This document shows positions 1 through 9,080 of a DNA stretch of 64,000 nt, in pieces (position 1 is the stretch's first letter; the number at the start of each line of letters is the position of its first letter). Source of the stretch: Beijerinckia mobilis (lineage in GTDB: Bacteria > Pseudomonadota > Alphaproteobacteria > Rhizobiales > Beijerinckiaceae); assembly GCF_000745425.1 (NCBI RefSeq), contig NZ_JQJH01000021.1, positions 1 to 64,000 on the forward strand, in the 5' to 3' direction. Below the pieces are notes generated by a model. That model ran no database searches and was not told the origin of the DNA. It saw only the letters and a list, made by a program, of their open reading frames with translations. The translations under genes were made by a program, and so were the position numbers.

Positions 1-361
1 AATGCCGGCTGGTCACTACGTAAAAGCCGCTTCTCAGCAGCTCTCTCGACGAGTCCCAAGCACACCCGTTCAAAGCTTAAAGCTCCAAACTCGGTGAACT
101 TGATCCGTGACCGCCAGAGTTCTTTCTCAACCCAACACCTCAAAGGTTCCCCTTCAAAGGTCAGGCCGCAAGGACCCCGCCGCCCACGTTTCTCTTTCTT
201 CCGATTCAATTGTCAAACAGCTAATCCAGCAAACAAGGGTACATAAACCCTCTAACTCAGAGACGCCAAACCACCCAGCCTCTCAGCCGGGCGATCCTTC
301 ACCCAATCATTCAGGAGATAACGTCCCGCGTCAGCCGCCTCTTCAGCAGCGCCGCCGTCGA
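1..361 (-). other. rRNA operon leader with boxA, truncated by window edge
   Basis: On the minus strand a perfect -35/-10 promoter is followed by about 360 transcribed bases running to the window edge. At 211-221 the minus strand reads GCTGTTTGACA, a boxA-like antitermination site. It is followed by the purine-rich GGAAGAAAGAGAAACGTGG stretch that I recognise from rRNA leaders or spacers of Rhizobiales. The 16S gene itself is not reached, so it should lie just left of the window. No open frame here looks coding. The call rests on promoter plus boxA pattern; an internal rRNA spacer is the alternative but would not carry so strong a promoter. Confidence 0.6.
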
Positions 362-368
362 TGAACGC

Positions 369-398
369 CTTATAGAACCACCCCTCCCCCAATGTCAA
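369..398 (-). promoter_or_regulatory. rRNA-type sigma-70 promoter
   Basis: Read on the minus strand, TTGACA (393-398) is separated by exactly 18 bases from TATAAG (369-374), which is followed by GCG. The predicted start is near 361. The spacer is rich in G and the upstream side (about 420-470) is AT-rich, like an UP element. This is the strongest housekeeping promoter I see in the window and it points at the rRNA leader. Confidence 0.75.
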
Positions 399-778
399 AC
401 CCTTTCTTCAGGGATGAGCTGGAAAGGGCCATTTATATTGATTTTCAATGGCTTATTTATGACAGGCAAAGCGCCAGCGAGAGGGTCGGCGTGCAATTTC
501 GCGGAAAATTTTTTCGAAAAATTTCTTTGCTAGAGGAATGGCAGATTTCCGATGCTGCGGCGCGCAAGCTCGATAGCAACCAGATGCCGGTCTCTTGAGA
601 AAAGCGAGACGCCTCCGGCCTCCATCAGAGCACGAAAAGCGTTCCCTGAGCGTTGCCGTCATTGGAATTGGAAGTCGCGAAGCTTGGCATGGGTGCCTAG
701 CTTCCCCTTCCATCCAACATCAAAATGCGGTTGCGGGGTAAGCAAAGCGCAGCGAGGAACGGCGACCTAGCCCACGCT
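399..778. other. intergenic, upstream side of rRNA promoter
   Basis: No convincing gene. The part nearest the rRNA promoter has an AT-rich stretch (about 430-470) that could help RNA polymerase. Short open frames on both strands lack a ribosome binding site and recognisable protein character. No clear terminator is seen for the debranching enzyme gene that ends at 779. Confidence 0.5.
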
Positions 779-2983
779 TCAATTGATCGTCACCAGCTGG
801 ACTTTTCCCTCACGTTCCAGAACGTGAATCGCGACCTCCCGGTCGGCGCGGCAGATTTTCACGTCTATTCGCGCACCAGAAATTGCGAGCCCGTGCAAAG
901 TCACCTCATCGAGGAAATCGGGAAGCATCGGGCGCTCGAATATGACATGGCATTGCTGCGGATCGAATCGCAGCCCCAGACATGATTGCAGCAAGGACAA
1001 AGGCGCGGCGGCTGCCCAGGCCTGAGGAGTGCAGGCGACCGGATAGAAGGTCGGTCCCTGGCGGCGGCGGCGAGCGAAACCGCAGAACAATTCCGGTAAA
1101 CGCCTCAAATCGATGTAAATCGACGCTTCGAACAATCCATGAAACAGGCGTGCCACCGCCTGTGTATGACCATAACGGGCGAAGCCCCTGGCAATCAGTG
1201 CATTATCATGGGGCCAGACCGAGCCGTTGTGATAACTCATCGGATTATAGCGCGGCTCGGCGTTGGCGATCGTCCGGATGCCCCAGCCTGAGAAAAATTC
1301 GCCACGCATGAGATTGGCGATCAGGACCTCCGAACGCTCCGGCCGTGCAAGCCCGGTCAGCAAAACCTGTCCTGCGTTGGAACTTTTGACGCGGCACGGC
1401 CGCTTCAAACGATCGAGCGCAATCGCATAAGTACCTATATCATCCTGCCAGAACACATCATCGAATCGACGATAAAGATCGTCAGCCTTGGCGTTTTGAA
1501 GCGAGCAGCACTCGCTTTGCCCGAGACGTCCGGCAATCATGGCAGCCGCCCGCCGAGCTCCATAAACATAGGCCTGCACCTCACACAAGGCGATTGGCCC
1601 CTCCGCCAACGTGCCGTCGGCATGAAAAATCGAATCGTAACTATCCTTCCAGCCCTGGTTCACGAGACCATCATCGGTCTGCCGATGATATTCCACGAAC
1701 CCATCGCCATCACGGTCGCCCCAGGAATCGATCCATTCGAGAGCACGCATGATATGCGGCCACAAATGTGTCACCGTCTTGATATCGCCGGTCCTCTCGA
1801 AATAAGCACCGGCCAGTAGAACAAAGAGGGGTGTCGAATCGACGCTGCCATAATAACGGCGGAAAGGAACCTCCCCGCACTCCGCCATTTCGCCAAATCG
1901 AACCTCATGCAGGATTTTGCCCGGCTCTGCATCTGAAGCAGCATCCTCAACCAAAGCCTGATTGGCAGCGAGATGCAGTAAAACGCCCCTCGCAATGGTG
2001 GGATCAAGCCAGAGGGTCTGCATTGCGGTGATGATCCCGTCCCGTCCAAAAACGGCGGAGAACCAGGGAATGCCAGCATAGGGATAGAGGCCCTCAGGAA
2101 CATTCGTCGCAAGCGTATAGAGATCCGAAATTGCGCGACGCACCGCCTCATTAAAGATTTCATTGGAAGTCGTCACCGCTACTGCCTGGCGCATGGCCGC
2201 TCGCGATGCGCGGCGCGAATCGCGCAAGGCGAAAAGAAAGGCATCTCGCGCCTTTCTGGCTGGCAGATCCGCGCAGCTGATTTCCGTGAAGATGATCTGC
2301 CGTTCACGGCTCACGAGAGAAAAATCAAAGAAAACGTAATCCGGGCCGATCCGGGTCGGTCGCGGTTCAAAGCGCAGGCGTGTTATACGCCGCACACCAT
2401 CAAGCCCCAAATAGGAGAGCGTTACGCCGTCGGGCTCGACGCAGGGAAGCTCGAACTTTCCACGCCTGTCTCTCCGCACGCCGCGTACTTCAAACAGATC
2501 GGCAAAATCGCAGGAAAAATGCAGAGCCAATTCTACTCTCTGCACCTGCTCATCATAATTACGCACGGAAATTCGCTCGAAACAGGTGCCTTGCCACAGA
2601 AATTTCGAACGCCTCAGGTGTAGCAGATCATGACCGATCAGGATGTTTCCATCCTTATTGAAAATATCCGGATTGGCGAGGTCACAATTGAGCGAGGCAT
2701 TATCATCGCAGATGGTCGAACTGAGCAACATGGGGCGCGCGCCGCCAAGAGTCAACATGAGCTTCGACAGATGACGGGTATCGCGATGGAACAGCCCCTC
2801 GGTACCGCCACCCGCGACGGCGATATCGCCATAATGATCAAAAACAGCGAATGTATCGTTATGTTTCAGCGTGCGCGGCTGCAGCTCCTGAAGCGACACC
2901 GACGCCGGAATATAGAATTGCGCCGCATGACATTCGTCGCTCGCCAAGACTTCACCGATCATTCTATCGGATAGCGCTGGCAT
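779..2983 (-). CDS. amylo-alpha-1,6-glucosidase / glycogen debranching-type enzyme
   Basis: About 734 residues. The N-terminal half (roughly residues 30-250) matches the N-terminal beta domain of bacterial debranching-type glucosidases (AVFDHYGDI, GLFHRDTRHLS). The C-terminal half is an (alpha/alpha)6 toroid with the family hallmark IPWFSAVFGRDGIITA and a later NGSVWPHDNALIARG stretch. Such proteins hydrolyse alpha-1,6 branch points of glycogen-like glucans in the cytoplasm. I chose the ATG at 2983 rather than 2989 because an AAGG sits 7 bases before it, while 2989 would leave one base. It is 53 bases downstream of the glycosyltransferase gene and probably cotranscribed. The exact substrate is inferred from family only. 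Confidence 0.85.
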   Translation of the reverse strand: MPALSDRMIGEVLASDECHAAQFYIPASVSLQELQPRTLKHNDTFAVFDHYGDIAVAGGGTEGLFHRDTRHLSKLMLTLGGARPMLLSSTICDDNASLNCDLANPDIFNKDGNILIGHDLLHLRRSKFLWQGTCFERISVRNYDEQVQRVELALHFSCDFADLFEVRGVRRDRRGKFELPCVEPDGVTLSYLGLDGVRRITRLRFEPRPTRIGPDYVFFDFSLVSRERQIIFTEISCADLPARKARDAFLFALRDSRRASRAAMRQAVAVTTSNEIFNEAVRRAISDLYTLATNVPEGLYPYAGIPWFSAVFGRDGIITAMQTLWLDPTIARGVLLHLAANQALVEDAASDAEPGKILHEVRFGEMAECGEVPFRRYYGSVDSTPLFVLLAGAYFERTGDIKTVTHLWPHIMRALEWIDSWGDRDGDGFVEYHRQTDDGLVNQGWKDSYDSIFHADGTLAEGPIALCEVQAYVYGARRAAAMIAGRLGQSECCSLQNAKADDLYRRFDDVFWQDDIGTYAIALDRLKRPCRVKSSNAGQVLLTGLARPERSEVLIANLMRGEFFSGWGIRTIANAEPRYNPMSYHNGSVWPHDNALIARGFARYGHTQAVARLFHGLFEASIYIDLRRLPELFCGFARRRRQGPTFYPVACTPQAWAAAAPLSLLQSCLGLRFDPQQCHVIFERPMLPDFLDEVTLHGLAISGARIDVKICRADREVAIHVLEREGKVQLVTIN

Positions 2984-3036
2984 GGCCATACCTTGAAAAG
3001 TATTTCCCGCTCATGTGCCCCGTTTACGCACAAGAG

Positions 3037-4194
3037 CTACATGGTTTCCTGAATGATTTGATCTTCTTCCGGCTTTCCTTTCAGGATCTGATGCCTGAAT
3101 GGATTCCGTCTTCTGCGCGGTTCACGTGGACGGTCCTCAGCGAGTGACCGTTTCAGCTCCCCTTTCGCATCAAGCAGCGTCTGATAGAGCGCCAGATGAT
3201 CTTCCGCCATACGGCGCGCCGTAAACCGCCGATCGAAACAATCGCGGACGCCTGAGCGTGGAAGCGCGAGAACCGCGGATAGAATCTGCACAGCAGCCCC
3301 AATATCGTCGACGATAAACCCCGATTGTCCGTTATCGATCACTTCCGGAACAGAACCGCGGCGGAAGGCGAGGATCGGAGTGCCGCAAGCCATGGCCTCG
3401 ATCATCACGAGGCCGAAGGGTTCGGGCCAATCGATTGGAAACAGCAGTGCCGCCGCATTACCGAGAAACTCGGCTTTCTGTCGTTCATTAATCTCGCCGA
3501 TATATTCGACGTTCGGGTGACGCGCGATCATCGGCGCGATCACCTCATGCCAATAGGCTTCATCCGCCTTATCGATCTTGGCAGCAACCTTCAGATTCAT
3601 CCCTGAACGGACGGCTATTTCAATCGCGTGTTCCGGCCCCTTTTCGGGGGCGATCCTGCCGAGAAACGCAAGATAATTGCCTTTCGGATAAGGCTGAAAC
3701 GGCAGAAGCGCGCTAGGAAGGCCATGATGAATTGTCTTGACCCAATTGACGTAGGGCATCGGTCCGCGTTGAGCATCGGAAATTGAAATGAACTGAATGT
3801 CCGAAAACAACCGATAAAGCGGCCAAAGATCCGGCATGTCGAGCCGGCCGTGCAAAGTCGTCACCCCATTCAGTCGGGTTTCGTGAATCAAGGGATAATG
3901 AAGCAGATCAATGTGGAAGTGGATAATATCGAAATGGTGCGCACAGGAGCGTACCTGCTCAAGCATGCTAATATGATGGGGTATCCAGTCTCTGACATCC
4001 GGATTAAGCCGAAGAGCCTTGTCGCAACAGGAAACGAGCCTCGCCGATGTGATGGAATCGCTTGAAGCAAACAATGTTACCTCGTGACCTCTGGCAACGC
4101 ATTCCTCCGTCAAATAAGAGACGATGCGCTCCGTCCCCCCATAAAATTTTGGCGGCACGCATTCAAAAAGCGGAGCAACCTGCGCGATCCTCAT
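3037..4194 (-). CDS. glycosyltransferase family 4 (GT-B fold)
   Basis: 385 residues. The N-terminal domain opens with MRIAQVAPLFECVPPKFYGG, the nucleotide-sugar-independent Rossmann half of GT4 enzymes, followed by a glycine-rich TERIV segment. The C-terminal donor domain has GRIAPEKGPEHAIE and the EX7E-type motif in PEPFGLVMIEAMACGTPILA followed by GSVPEVI. This retaining transferase acts in the cytoplasm or at the inner face of the membrane; donor and acceptor are not visible. Its position directly upstream of the debranching enzyme, in the same direction, and a trehalose-phosphatase gene further upstream suggest storage or compatible-sugar metabolism, but that is inference. Residues 350-385 form a basic, low-complexity tail. 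Confidence 0.85.
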   Translation of the reverse strand: MRIAQVAPLFECVPPKFYGGTERIVSYLTEECVARGHEVTLFASSDSITSARLVSCCDKALRLNPDVRDWIPHHISMLEQVRSCAHHFDIIHFHIDLLHYPLIHETRLNGVTTLHGRLDMPDLWPLYRLFSDIQFISISDAQRGPMPYVNWVKTIHHGLPSALLPFQPYPKGNYLAFLGRIAPEKGPEHAIEIAVRSGMNLKVAAKIDKADEAYWHEVIAPMIARHPNVEYIGEINERQKAEFLGNAAALLFPIDWPEPFGLVMIEAMACGTPILAFRRGSVPEVIDNGQSGFIVDDIGAAVQILSAVLALPRSGVRDCFDRRFTARRMAEDHLALYQTLLDAKGELKRSLAEDRPREPRRRRNPFRHQILKGKPEEDQIIQETM

Positions 4195-4324
4195 CTTATG
4201 CGTTTCCTGTTCTTCTTGCTTATTCCGCGTTCGTTCTCTTCAAACCCCGAATTCTGCTGGACAGGATTCGTCGCGATTTAAAGAAATACCGATTTTCTGC
4301 CGCAGGTATCGATGTTGATCGCGG

Positions 4325-4645
4325 ATGACAAAAAAAGCTTTGTATCCACCCCTAGACGAACGAGCCTGGACGAATGAACCCTATTGGAACCGCGCGGCAG
4401 AATTCCAACGCATGTCCACCGGCGGCGGCCCCGTTCTCGCTGATGTGAGACCAAGCTTGTTGAAAGATACCCGCCAGGAATCTTTATCGTTCCCGCCCGT
4501 TGCCAAACGAACGGGAGACCTCACGATTAGTTCCTCTTTCGAAACAGCAATGTCCCGCCGATGTGAGGCGAAAGGGGTTGCAGAACAGGTCCTGCCCCGA
4601 GCAGAGGCCGATGGATCAAACTCATCTCTTTTGTATGCTCTGTAA
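4325..4645 (+). CDS. possible small hypothetical protein
   Basis: 106 codons with an ATG but only a weak ribosome binding site. The start of the product (DERAWTNEPYWNRAAEF) has a protein-like composition, while the second half is serine-rich and nondescript. No family is recognised. It lies in a 546-base gap between a glycosyltransferase gene and a small minus-strand gene, on the opposite strand to both. It may be a chance frame. Confidence 0.25.
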   Translation: MTKKALYPPLDERAWTNEPYWNRAAEFQRMSTGGGPVLADVRPSLLKDTRQESLSFPPVAKRTGDLTISSSFETAMSRRCEAKGVAEQVLPRAEADGSNSSLLYAL

Positions 4646-4740
4646 TGGACGCTTGAAACGGCAATGCCGGCTCCGAAAATCCGGCCGCCGGCATTTGAAA
4701 GAAGAGGTTTGAATGGTTTGAGCTTGAGGATGGCGACAGA

Positions 4741-5040
4741 TCAACAGCCTTTTTCACTGACGCCTGTCTGCTCAACGACAGGTTCCAGAATATGCTGCAA
4801 CCCGATGAGGATCGGCTGATCAGCGCCCTTCATGGCTTCTCCGAGCGCATCCTTCCGGCGATGATCCGAAAACCGGTCGAAATTGTCCACGATTTCCGCT
4901 GTGAAACGTCCAATCGACATGCCTTTGGCGCAGGCTGCGGCTTCCACTTTACGCGCAAAGGAATAGCCAAGCGACGCGACCGCCGCCTGAGCAACCTTTT
5001 CATGCGAACAATTCCGCAGGATTTCCGTTATCGACGACAT
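4741..5040 (-). CDS. small conserved-looking hypothetical protein
   Basis: 99 residues from the ATG at 5040, which is preceded by a good GGGAGGGATT ribosome binding site; the longer frame to 5139 has no such site. The product (MSSITEILRNCSHEKVAQAA..., AACAKGMSIGRFTAEIVDNF) is soluble, mostly helical by composition, with three cysteines. The segment SIGRFTAEIVDNFDRFSD resembles a ribbon-helix-helix-like small protein in pattern only. No function assigned. It sits alone between the carbohydrate genes. Confidence 0.6.
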   Translation of the reverse strand: MSSITEILRNCSHEKVAQAAVASLGYSFARKVEAAACAKGMSIGRFTAEIVDNFDRFSDHRRKDALGEAMKGADQPILIGLQHILEPVVEQTGVSEKGC

Positions 5041-5524
5041 AATCCCTCCCAAATCGAATGGTGGCGGTTGTCCGACTATTATTCTGAACACTTTATAGCG
5101 TGATGAGCTTAATCGACGAACACAAAGATAAAATGACAATTACGGTTTTTACACATGCATTAATTTAAATATTAAACAAAATTATACAACGCAATCCTCG
5201 CACATCCCAGGGCATTCGTCCCTTGGACCATTCTCGCATCGAGAGCAATCGCGACCCAACCAAATGTCTTGAAAATACTCAACCTTCTTTGTCGACTATC
5301 TCAGGAGCATCGGTGAACACTCTGGTTTTAACTTAAAACCTTTCAGCTCGAGAGAGCTTTGAGAAGCTTTCCGATCCAATCTTTTCGAAGACAAGAAAAC
5401 ACCGCCTATCGCCGTTTTCAGGTGCAAACGCAACGGCACGGCAACGCTCTAGAATACTGGCGTGAATTCTTTGCGAACCACTCCAGTATAATTGAAGTAC
5501 AACGCTTGTCGGGATGATACTCGT
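5041..5524. other. intergenic, partly AT-rich
   Basis: No gene seen. Around 5130-5190 the sequence is AT-rich and may hold the promoter of the small gene ending at 4741. Near 5324-5340 GGTTTT and AAAACC form a small hairpin. ATACTGG at 5454-5460 and CCAGTAT at about 5483-5489 form a wide inverted repeat just beyond the otsB stop. None has a clear T tract. Confidence 0.4.
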
Positions 5525-6292
5525 CTAACGTATTTGACGCAGGAGCAAACGCAGATCTTCCGGGTCGGAAAGCTGGTAACGCGCGCTTGTCCTCATGGAA
5601 GAGGCACCAATCTTGACGGTCACACCCCCAAAGGCATTGACGACATCAAAACCTTTTTCATCCGTAAGATCATCGCCGAAGAAGACCGGTTTTCGGCCCA
5701 TGAAAGGGGAAACGGCAAGGAAAGCTTTAATCGCGGTTCCCTTATCGAACAAATCTGGCTTCAATTCGACGACCATCTTCCCTTCCTGTAGCGCCAACCC
5801 ATACTTTGACCCAATTACAGAGAGTTCAACGCGTACGATCTCGGAAAGTTCCGGACATTTACGAAAATGCACGGCCAGCGTCATCCCCTTATCCTCAAGG
5901 AAGAGCGAGGGAAACCGCGCGGCGAAACCCTCTACCTCCGGCCGTGCCTTTCTTATATTCTCATCCGAGACCAAAATTTCGATCGTATCGGAACGGCGTA
6001 ACTGTGCGCCGTGCATTCCTGCGGCCGGCAGAGTGAGAGGAAAGAAAATCCGATCGAGATCCTCAATCTTGCGTCCGCTGACAAGCGCCACCGCGCCACT
6101 CGCGCATTGGGCCAGATGAATCAAATCCGTTTTCAAGGTTTCGCCGGCAATGACATCGCCAGGTTCAGGCTTGATATCGAGCAACGTTCCATCAACGTCG
6201 AAGAAAAAGGCATTCCTGCCGTGCGCCAGCAATCCTTCCAAAAACTCAGGGGTCGAATGCGTCGGTTCGTTGATTGCGAACGGTTCAAGCAT
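5525..6292 (-). CDS. otsB: trehalose-6-phosphate phosphatase
   Basis: 255 residues, normal length for bacterial OtsB. HAD-superfamily motif I is FFDVDGTLLDI (about residues 30-40), with the nucleophile and acid-base aspartates present. Motif II is VALVSGR (about 70) and the metal-binding motif IV is FFGDDLTDEKGF (about 205). It dephosphorylates trehalose-6-phosphate in the cytoplasm, the last step of trehalose synthesis. The partner synthase otsA is not in the window. It is divergent from the methyltransferase gene at 6360, and the two share a 67-base promoter gap. Confidence 0.93.
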   Translation of the reverse strand: MLEPFAINEPTHSTPEFLEGLLAHGRNAFFFDVDGTLLDIKPEPGDVIAGETLKTDLIHLAQCASGAVALVSGRKIEDLDRIFFPLTLPAAGMHGAQLRRSDTIEILVSDENIRKARPEVEGFAARFPSLFLEDKGMTLAVHFRKCPELSEIVRVELSVIGSKYGLALQEGKMVVELKPDLFDKGTAIKAFLAVSPFMGRKPVFFGDDLTDEKGFDVVNAFGGVTVKIGASSMRTSARYQLSDPEDLRLLLRQIR

Positions 6293-6359
6293 CGGCGAAA
6301 CCCGCGATTGCGCAACGGCAGAAAACGTTAGATTCCAAAAGTGTAATTATTAGGGCAGA

Positions 6360-7136
6360 ATGCACAAATCCTTGACCGATTGCGACACGACGACGGATCA
6401 ATTTCTCGGCGGCTCTCTGTCTCTGCGACAACCACGCAAAGGACACCGTTCCGGAACCGATGCGATCTTGCTCGCCGCCGCCCCCCCTCCTGATTTTTCA
6501 GGTCATGCTCTTGACCTTGGCGCAGGCGTTGGCGCCGCCGGTTTGGCTTTAGCCTTAAAGCGACCAGCACTCACCATCGGCCTCGTCGAGATCGATGAAG
6601 CAGCGGCCCAACTTGCAGCCGAAAATTTACGAACCAACCGGATCGATGATCGTGGAATGGTCCATCATGCCGATCTGCTCTCGCTATCGTCCCGCAGGGG
6701 AGCCAATCTCCTGAACGGAGCTGCGGATCTCGTCATCACCAATCCACCTTATTATGATCCGGCGCGATCACGCATGCCGGAAAATGCCGCGCGGCGGCAA
6801 GCCGCGATGATGGAAGAGAGCGGGCCTCGCCCATTGGAACGGTGGATCGTGGCGAGCCTCTCCCTTCTTGCACCCCACGGTCTATTTTTCATGATCCATC
6901 GACCGGAAATGCTCGCCACGATCCTCGGCGCTTGCTCAGGACGCGCGGGCGCCATCACCATTCTCCCTGTGCATTCCGGCGCAAACTCTTACGCGAAAAG
7001 AATCCTCATCCGGGCTCGAAAGGGTAGCCGCGCCCCTTTTTCCATAGCTCCCCCGCTCATCCTCCAAAATGAGGGACATTTCACCGAGATTGCGGATGCC
7101 ATTCATCGCGGTGAAGCCTTCATCCCCTGGCCATGA
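6360..7136 (+). CDS. TrmN6-type tRNA(Val) adenine-N6 methyltransferase
   Basis: 258 residues. A class I SAM-dependent methyltransferase: the SAM-binding glycine-rich loop is DLGAGVGAAGLALA (about residues 48-61) and the acidic VEIDEAAAQLA follows. The catalytic N6-adenine motif is NPPYYDP starting at Asn128. An early GHRSGTDAILLAAA stretch is typical of the YfiC/TrmN6 group, which methylates A37 of tRNA(Val). The specific tRNA target is by homology; an N6-glutamine release-factor methyltransferase is less likely because the GTDA motif is present. It is a single gene, divergent from otsB. Confidence 0.85.
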   Translation: MHKSLTDCDTTTDQFLGGSLSLRQPRKGHRSGTDAILLAAAPPPDFSGHALDLGAGVGAAGLALALKRPALTIGLVEIDEAAAQLAAENLRTNRIDDRGMVHHADLLSLSSRRGANLLNGAADLVITNPPYYDPARSRMPENAARRQAAMMEESGPRPLERWIVASLSLLAPHGLFFMIHRPEMLATILGACSGRAGAITILPVHSGANSYAKRILIRARKGSRAPFSIAPPLILQNEGHFTEIADAIHRGEAFIPWP

Positions 7137-7259
7137 CGCTGGCCCGAGAGGATGGAGATATGGGAAGATGACCTGCTGACACGATAGGTGTCGCGAGATG
7201 ATTTGATGCCTATCAGGTCGGGGGATCAGAGCTATCCAAGCTGCTAGGGTTAGACGCTC

Positions 7260-7349
7260 GCGACTTAGCGTGCGACCTGGCGTGCGCCTGGTGCCCAAAC
7301 TCCGCTTACCCAAGTGCTACTTACGCAAGCTCCACTTGCCCAAGCCCCA
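7260..7349. repeat. two adjoining short tandem repeats upstream of glyQ
   Basis: First block: a 12-base unit, GCGACTTAGCGT (7260-7271), GCGACCTGGCGT (7272-7283), then a degenerate third copy. Second block: a 15-base unit in four copies, a degenerate one at 7290-7304, then CTTACCCAAGTGCTA (7305-7319), CTTACGCAAGCTCCA (7320-7334) and CTTGCCCAAGCCCCA (7335-7349). They lie in the 295-base gap before glyQ, ending 82 bases before its start codon. I see no protein-coding role. Confidence 0.7.
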
Positions 7350-7431
7350 CTCGCCATTGTAGGAGCCAACAACTCTCTTTTTCAGCCGTCATACGGCATG
7401 GGAAACAACATTTCAGTCTGCTGGTGCACAA

Positions 7432-8394
7432 ATGCAGTCCTCGACCGTTTCCACTCTTTCTCCAGAATCCGAAGGGGACAGGCTCCCGTCGCTTGATCCG
7501 ACCCGTTCCTTTCAAGGTTTGATCCTGACCCTGCAGCATTTCTGGTCGAGCCAGGGCTGTGTGATCCTGCAACCCTACGATATGGAAGTTGGCGCGGGTA
7601 CCTTCCATCCGGCGACGACGCTGCGATCTCTCGGTCCGAAACCATGGAAGGCCGCCTATGTGCAGCCTTGCCGCCGGCCGAAAGATGGTCGCTACGGCGA
7701 AAACCCAAACCGCCTGCAGCATTATTATCAATTTCAGGTCATTCTGAAGCCATCACCGCCCGATTTGCAGGCTCTCTATCTGCAATCCCTGCAGGCAATC
7801 GGCATCGACACGCTCCTTCATGATGTCCGCTTCGTCGAGGATGATTGGGAAAGCCCGACGCTCGGCGCCTGGGGGCTTGGTTGGGAATGTTGGTGCGACG
7901 GCATGGAAGTCTCGCAATTTACTTATTTCCAGCAGGTCGCGGGCGTTGAATGTGCTCCCGTCTCGGGCGAATTGACCTATGGGCTCGAAAGGCTCGCCTG
8001 CTATCTGCAGAATGTCGATCGTATCATGGATCTGAATTACAATGGCCGGGAGGGAGAGGAGAAGGTCACCTATGGTGACATTTTCCTGCAAGCGGAGCAG
8101 GAATATTCACGATACAATTTCGAGAGTTCCAATCCAGATCTGCTCTTTCAACATTTCAAGGATGCCGAAACGACCTGTCGTCTGCTTCTGATCGAGGCCG
8201 AGAAAACCGGCAAGAGCCTCGTGCTGCCAGCCTACGATCAATGTATCAAAGCATCCCACATTTTTAATCTCCTCGATGCACGAGGAGTCATTTCCGTCAC
8301 AGAACGCCAAAGCTATATTCTTCGCGTCCGCGATCTCGCCAAAGCCTGTGGAGCCGCTTGGCTCAAGACGGCCGGCGGCGGAGGCACTGCCTGA
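7432..8394 (+). CDS. glyQ: glycine--tRNA ligase alpha subunit
   Basis: 320 residues. Class II aminoacyl-tRNA synthetase core of the bacterial alpha2beta2 Gly[22 protein letters not shown] (about residues 28-47), [16 protein letters not shown], the motif [20 protein letters not shown] and the [20 protein letters not shown] stretch. It charges tRNA(Gly) together with the beta subunit, GlyS. glyS normally follows directly, but here the next gene is a minus-strand Lrp domain gene, so the two subunits must be encoded apart. The N-terminal 20 residues (serine and proline-rich) before the family start are an extension. No internal ATG offers a better start. Confidence 0.95.
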   Translation: MQSSTVSTLSPESEGDRLPSLDPTRSFQGLILTLQHFWSSQGCVILQPYDMEVGAGTFHPATTLRSLGPKPWKAAYVQPCRRPKDGRYGENPNRLQHYYQFQVILKPSPPDLQALYLQSLQAIGIDTLLHDVRFVEDDWESPTLGAWGLGWECWCDGMEVSQFTYFQQVAGVECAPVSGELTYGLERLACYLQNVDRIMDLNYNGREGEEKVTYGDIFLQAEQEYSRYNFESSNPDLLFQHFKDAETTCRLLLIEAEKTGKSLVLPAYDQCIKASHIFNLLDARGVISVTERQSYILRVRDLAKACGAAWLKTAGGGGTA

Positions 8395-8449
8395 AAGCAT
8401 AGCACATATCCCGACAGACGGGCCCTAATGGATCGCATGTATGAGTAGC

Positions 8450-8481
8450 GCTCGCCTTCACGGCGAGCCCATCAGATTTTT
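8450..8481 (+). terminator. possible glyQ terminator
   Basis: GCTCGCC (8450-8456), loop TTCAC, GGCGAGC (8462-8468), a perfect 7-base-pair stem. A run of T (8477-8481) follows after an 8-base delay, so it is imperfect as an intrinsic terminator. It lies 55 bases after the glyQ stop. Confidence 0.4.
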
Positions 8482-8573
8482 CCGGGAGGCGGTGAACTCT
8501 TTCCGGATGGATGTGGTGATTGTTCCATAAAACATCCCGCACACATCAAGATCATTCGAGATTCCGGATGATT

Positions 8574-8813
8574 CTAACGAAATGCCTTGAATGTGATAAT
8601 GGTGCATGTATCGACAATGCCGTCGATGCCATGCAGATGTTCGCCAATAAAACGGCCGATATCCACGTCCTCCCCTACATAGAATTTTGCCAGAATGTCG
8701 TAGCTCCCGGCAGTCGAATAGATTTCCGATGCGATTTCCGCTTGGGCCAAAGCATTTGCAACATCATAAGTGCGGCCCAGCGCGCATTTGATTTCAACGA
8801 AGAATGTCTGCAT
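8574..8813 (-). CDS. stand-alone Lrp/AsnC ligand-binding (RAM) domain protein
   Basis: 79 residues from the ATG at 8813 (the frame extends one TTG codon upstream). The whole protein is a single RAM domain: FFVEIKCALGRTYDVANAL, then SEIYSTAGSYDILAKFYV, then IDGIVDTCTIITFKAF. There is no helix-turn-helix half, so it cannot bind DNA by itself. Such single-domain proteins form oligomers that bind amino acids and may modulate full-length Lrp proteins or act as stand-alone sensors. It is convergent with glyQ and separate from cckA by 267 bases. Confidence 0.85.
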   Translation of the reverse strand: MQTFFVEIKCALGRTYDVANALAQAEIASEIYSTAGSYDILAKFYVGEDVDIGRFIGEHLHGIDGIVDTCTIITFKAFR

Positions 8814-9080
8814 CAACAGCTCATTTCAACTATAAAGCCTCACAAGAGGGTCGATCGGAAAGTCCGATTATCGTGAGCAAGATCGACACGGATTTGATCG
8901 GTGCTCCTCGGCAAGATTGATATTCTGCGCAGATCGAAGACGTCCAGATATATTCTGATAGAAGCCGATCAGTACATAAAGCGAGACGAAGAGATCTTTA
9001 TCAGAAGATGTCCCATTTGATCTGCCAGTTTCCCTAAGAGACCACGTCCCGCAGAACAATTTCAGCAAAGCTGATACCGC

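Noticed and set aside
392-770. Small frames next to the rRNA promoter
   Set aside because: They overlap the promoter or each other on both strands and lack coding character.
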